7,362 nucleotides of DNA from assembly GCA_023301545.1 (NCBI GenBank), contig JALZUI010000107.1:1-7362 (forward strand). The letters run 5' to 3'. A program made the position numbers and the translations under genes. The notes beneath the pieces are model-generated. The model was not told the origin of the DNA. It saw only the letters and a program-made list of their open reading frames with translations, and did no database searches. Shown here one piece after another: positions 5,421-7,362 of the stretch. The DNA is from Akkermansiaceae bacterium. GTDB lineage: Bacteria; Verrucomicrobiota; Verrucomicrobiia; Verrucomicrobiales; Akkermansiaceae. Every line of letters starts with the position of its first letter. Position 1 is the stretch's first letter.

Positions 5421-7001
5421 TTACGCCGAGGGGGTCTCGGGAGCCTTTTCTGTGTCCTCGGCTGCTTTAACAGGAGGAGTTGCTTCAGGCTTTGTCGCTG
5501 GTGTTTTATCGCTCTTTGCACTCTCTTCCACTTTAGGCGCAGGAGGAGTGTTTTCTTGCTTCTTGGAGAAGTATACTTGTCCTTCTTCCATTAGCGTCAC
5601 AAAGCCTTGCGTGAGAAGCCATTTGAGATCGTGGTACCACTGAGCCTTATCGTCTTCAGAAATATCCTTAGGTAAAATATCTGACCAGAGTTGGTCAATA
5701 CCTTTGCCATCATTAGCTAAAGCCCATTTAAGAAGCTTTTGTGGGCGTTCAGAGAGGGTTTCTATTGACGGGATGGCGTGTGGACGGCTAGGGCCTGCCT
5801 TAAGCTTCTTCTGTAGCTTAAAGACGGCAACATTACGTCCCGAAAGCTGGCGGCACATGAGTGAGGACAGCTTTCCTGGGTAGCGTTTTTCTTCTGAAAT
5901 GGTATCTTTCAGAAGGGTAAAAAGCCCAGGGGAGAGTAGGCGCTTAGTAATCGTGGATGGAACCCACGAGATTTGAACTTGCTTGTAAAGTTTATCGAAG
6001 TTGTTTTGCGCGAAATGAGCCTCAAGTTCGGAGCGTGTTTTGATGAGCATAGACTCGTCAATTTCTGCTGCTGAGGGAGCTTCCGGAGTCGCTTCAGTTT
6101 CTGGTTTGCTTTCCGCCTCGGGGGATGGAGCTTCTTCTCCCGATTCTACTGGAGCCTCTACTTTTTCCTCGCTAGTAGGCTTAGCTGCAGGTTGGAGGTT
6201 TACGGAAGATGGCTCTAGTGGCAGGTAGTAAGTTTGTGTTTTTTCCGACTCTAGCCATGCATTGATTGAGTCCTCATCTTTTAGGGTCTCGATGTTGTGC
6301 TGGAACGCTTCAAAGGAAAGGTTAGAGAATCTCTCGCGGTGTAGTGCATGAAGATTAGTCTGGTAGCTGTGGAAATTCGGTGGGCCTAGGAATACGCCAG
6401 TTTTCGTACAACGGGCTACAGAGGTGAAGTTCCCTGATGGGGCTTCTACTTCCTTAATGACTTCGGTATAAAATTGTTCCTTGTTATCGGAGTTCCAAAG
6501 GTCAGCGATAGCCTCTTCCTTAGTTAGGTACGTTGCAAAGGTGCGAATATTGCGGAAGATCTTAGCGTCCTTAGGAGCTTTGAGTCCAACATTGAAGCGT
6601 TCGCGGGATTGGAGAACTAAGCGCGCTAAGTCGAAGACGGAATATGTGCGCGCGGTTTGGAGGATCTGTTGAGCGAGACGGTCTAGGCCGTCCTCGATCG
6701 GCATTACTTCACCAGTAAAGCCTTCTGGCGCTGCTACTGGTTGGAAGCGAGGAGCGCGGTCGCCACCTTTGTTAAAGCTACGTTTATCGTTACCTGGGCG
6801 TTGGCCTCTATTGTTGCTGCGGCGATCATCATTTCGCTTTCCTGCACCTTTTTTAAACGATCCTTTACGTGATTTGGCTCCATCTTTAGGGGCGTAGTCG
6901 GAGTAGTCCTTTTTTGGTTTTTTGTCACGCGCCCACGATGGGCCAAAGCTTAGAGCTGAAAGGTCTAAACCGTTTTCTTTGTCGTTTGAGGTGTCGCTCA
7001 T
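5421..7001 (-). CDS. Uncharacterised protein with disordered basic head and acidic linker
   Basis: I do not recognise a named family. The 526-residue product has five visible parts. Residues 1-95 are low-complexity and rich in Lys, Arg, Gly, Asn and Asp, apart from a hydrophobic 'LDLSALSFGPSWAR' near 12-25. Residues 96-260 look folded and contain 'RTYSVFDLARLVLQSRERF' and 'CTKTGVFLGPPNFHSYQTNL'. Residues 261-315 are a linker of Pro, Glu, Ala and Ser. Residues 316-485 look folded again, and 410-485 has the helix and strand order of a winged-helix domain ('QKLLKWALA', 'WYHDLKWLLTQGFVTLMEEG', 'QVYFSKK'). Residues 486-526 are a Pro/Ala/Lys/Glu tail. No signal peptide or membrane segment is present. 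The basic head and possible winged helix suggest nucleic-acid or ribosome contact, which is inference only. ATG 7001 has no Shine-Dalgarno sequence, but its product starts with a typical 'MSDTSND'. No clear terminator follows before the ssrA promoter. Confidence 0.85.
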   Translation of the reverse strand: MSDTSNDKENGLDLSALSFGPSWARDKKPKKDYSDYAPKDGAKSRKGSFKKGAGKRNDDRRSNNRGQRPGNDKRSFNKGGDRAPRFQPVAAPEGFTGEVMPIEDGLDRLAQQILQTARTYSVFDLARLVLQSRERFNVGLKAPKDAKIFRNIRTFATYLTKEEAIADLWNSDNKEQFYTEVIKEVEAPSGNFTSVARCTKTGVFLGPPNFHSYQTNLHALHRERFSNLSFEAFQHNIETLKDEDSINAWLESEKTQTYYLPLEPSSVNLQPAAKPTSEEKVEAPVESGEEAPSPEAESKPETEATPEAPSAAEIDESMLIKTRSELEAHFAQNNFDKLYKQVQISWVPSTITKRLLSPGLFTLLKDTISEEKRYPGKLSSLMCRQLSGRNVAVFKLQKKLKAGPSRPHAIPSIETLSERPQKLLKWALANDGKGIDQLWSDILPKDISEDDKAQWYHDLKWLLTQGFVTLMEEGQVYFSKKQENTPPAPKVEESAKSDKTPATKPEATPPVKAAEDTEKAPETPSA

Positions 7002-7362
7002 AGAGGTCTTGAGTATTTTTGGCCGTTATAGTTAAGCACAGCCAATGGTAATTTCCCATACTGCTTGAACTCTTTATTGTAAATTGGCAAGAATTGAATT
7101 CACACAAATTTACGAAATTGAAGTTCAAGGTGATAGTTAATTTATCCAGCACTTTAGATAAACTGGTGGGGTGTACCTTCTTCTTTATTATAGGCTTAAG
7201 GATTCACAGGGTTGTAATACGAAGAGGGTGTTAAAGAGTTTTCGAATTTTATGTTAGATGGTTCAGCCCTCAGACGTATTAATGACAGTATTTCAATATC
7301 CAATACCTCATGAACTTTCTAACTTTCTTAATTAAGGGTCCAGCCGTTGGAGCTTTATCTTT
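7002..7362. other. Mostly non-coding AT-rich region, possible gene tail at the right edge
   Basis: This region lies upstream of the 526-codon gene and would hold its promoter. A TATAAT on the minus strand (7192-7187) lacks a good -35 and would imply a leader of about 180 bases. At the edge, a minus-strand frame is open from 7362 to a TAA at 7281-7279, with 27 codons including 'KAPTAGPLIKKVRKFMRYW'. It could be the C-terminus of another gene, but an open stretch of this length is also expected by chance. I see no RNA gene, clear terminator or repeat here. Confidence 0.4.

Noticed and set aside
296..7094. 14-bp inverted repeat ATTCTTGCCAATTT (296-309, and minus strand 7094-7081), each copy upstream of a gene start
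   Set aside because: The match stops at exactly 14 bases, the two copies lie at different distances from their genes, and one such AT-rich match in 7.4 kb is not far from chance expectation.
6925..7152. Minus-strand frame of 75 codons overlapping the start of the 526-codon gene
   Set aside because: It overlaps a better gene on the same strand, is rich in Asn, Ser and Cys without any motif, and lacks a ribosome-binding site. It looks like leader sequence read in another frame.
7251..7313. Plus-strand small frame of 20 codons starting at ATG 7251
   Set aside because: No clear ribosome-binding site, promoter or recognisable composition supports it, and frames this short are frequent by chance.
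1..7362. Mobile element, CRISPR array, defence island or phage genes
   Set aside because: No transposase, integrase, direct-repeat array or attachment-site duplication is visible. Although tmRNA genes are common phage integration sites, the sequence beyond the ssrA 3' end runs straight into a terminator and a TPR gene, with no integrase.

Overview
The window is about 7.4 kb of chromosomal housekeeping sequence with moderate GC content. It most likely comes from a Gram-negative bacterium of the Verrucomicrobiota or a close relative. This placement is an inference from three things: the tmRNA tag (ADSNELALAA), the style of the LysA and LigA proteins, and a basic, low-complexity uncharacterised protein whose N-terminus has a 'LSFGPSWAR' motif. 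Several genes lack a clear Shine-Dalgarno sequence. I see no mobile element, CRISPR array, toxin-antitoxin pair or defence system.

Layout from left to right. (1) Positions 1-330 hold the C-terminal end of a plus-strand reading frame (2-109), with weak similarity to the end of an alpha/beta-hydrolase. Facing it on the minus strand is what may be a frameshifted gene remnant (152-307). (2) lysA (335-1543, plus) encodes diaminopimelate decarboxylase, the last step of lysine synthesis. (3) ligA (1559-3859, minus) converges on lysA and encodes NAD+-dependent DNA ligase. Only 15 bp separate the two, and a strong hairpin spans the end of lysA. (4) A TPR-repeat protein gene (3961-4860, plus) diverges from ligA. 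The roughly 100-bp intergenic space holds candidate promoters for both directions. (5) A bidirectional rho-independent terminator (4914-4951) separates the TPR gene from (6) ssrA, a complete one-piece tmRNA gene (4959-5322, minus) with its tag frame, CCA end and a good sigma70-type promoter. (7) A 526-residue uncharacterised protein (5421-7001, minus) lies directly upstream of ssrA. (8) Positions 7002-7362 look mostly non-coding, possibly with the tail of another minus-strand gene at the right edge.

The genes do not form one pathway. LysA serves lysine synthesis, LigA serves DNA replication and repair, and tmRNA serves rescue of stalled ribosomes with SmpB. Strand switches between most neighbours indicate separate transcription units. 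The least explained item is the 526-residue protein, which has a disordered basic head, a disordered acidic linker and two probable folded parts. The other points worth checking are a charged insertion in the HhH region of LigA, the two related terminator-like hairpins, and the possibly decayed sequence left of lysA.
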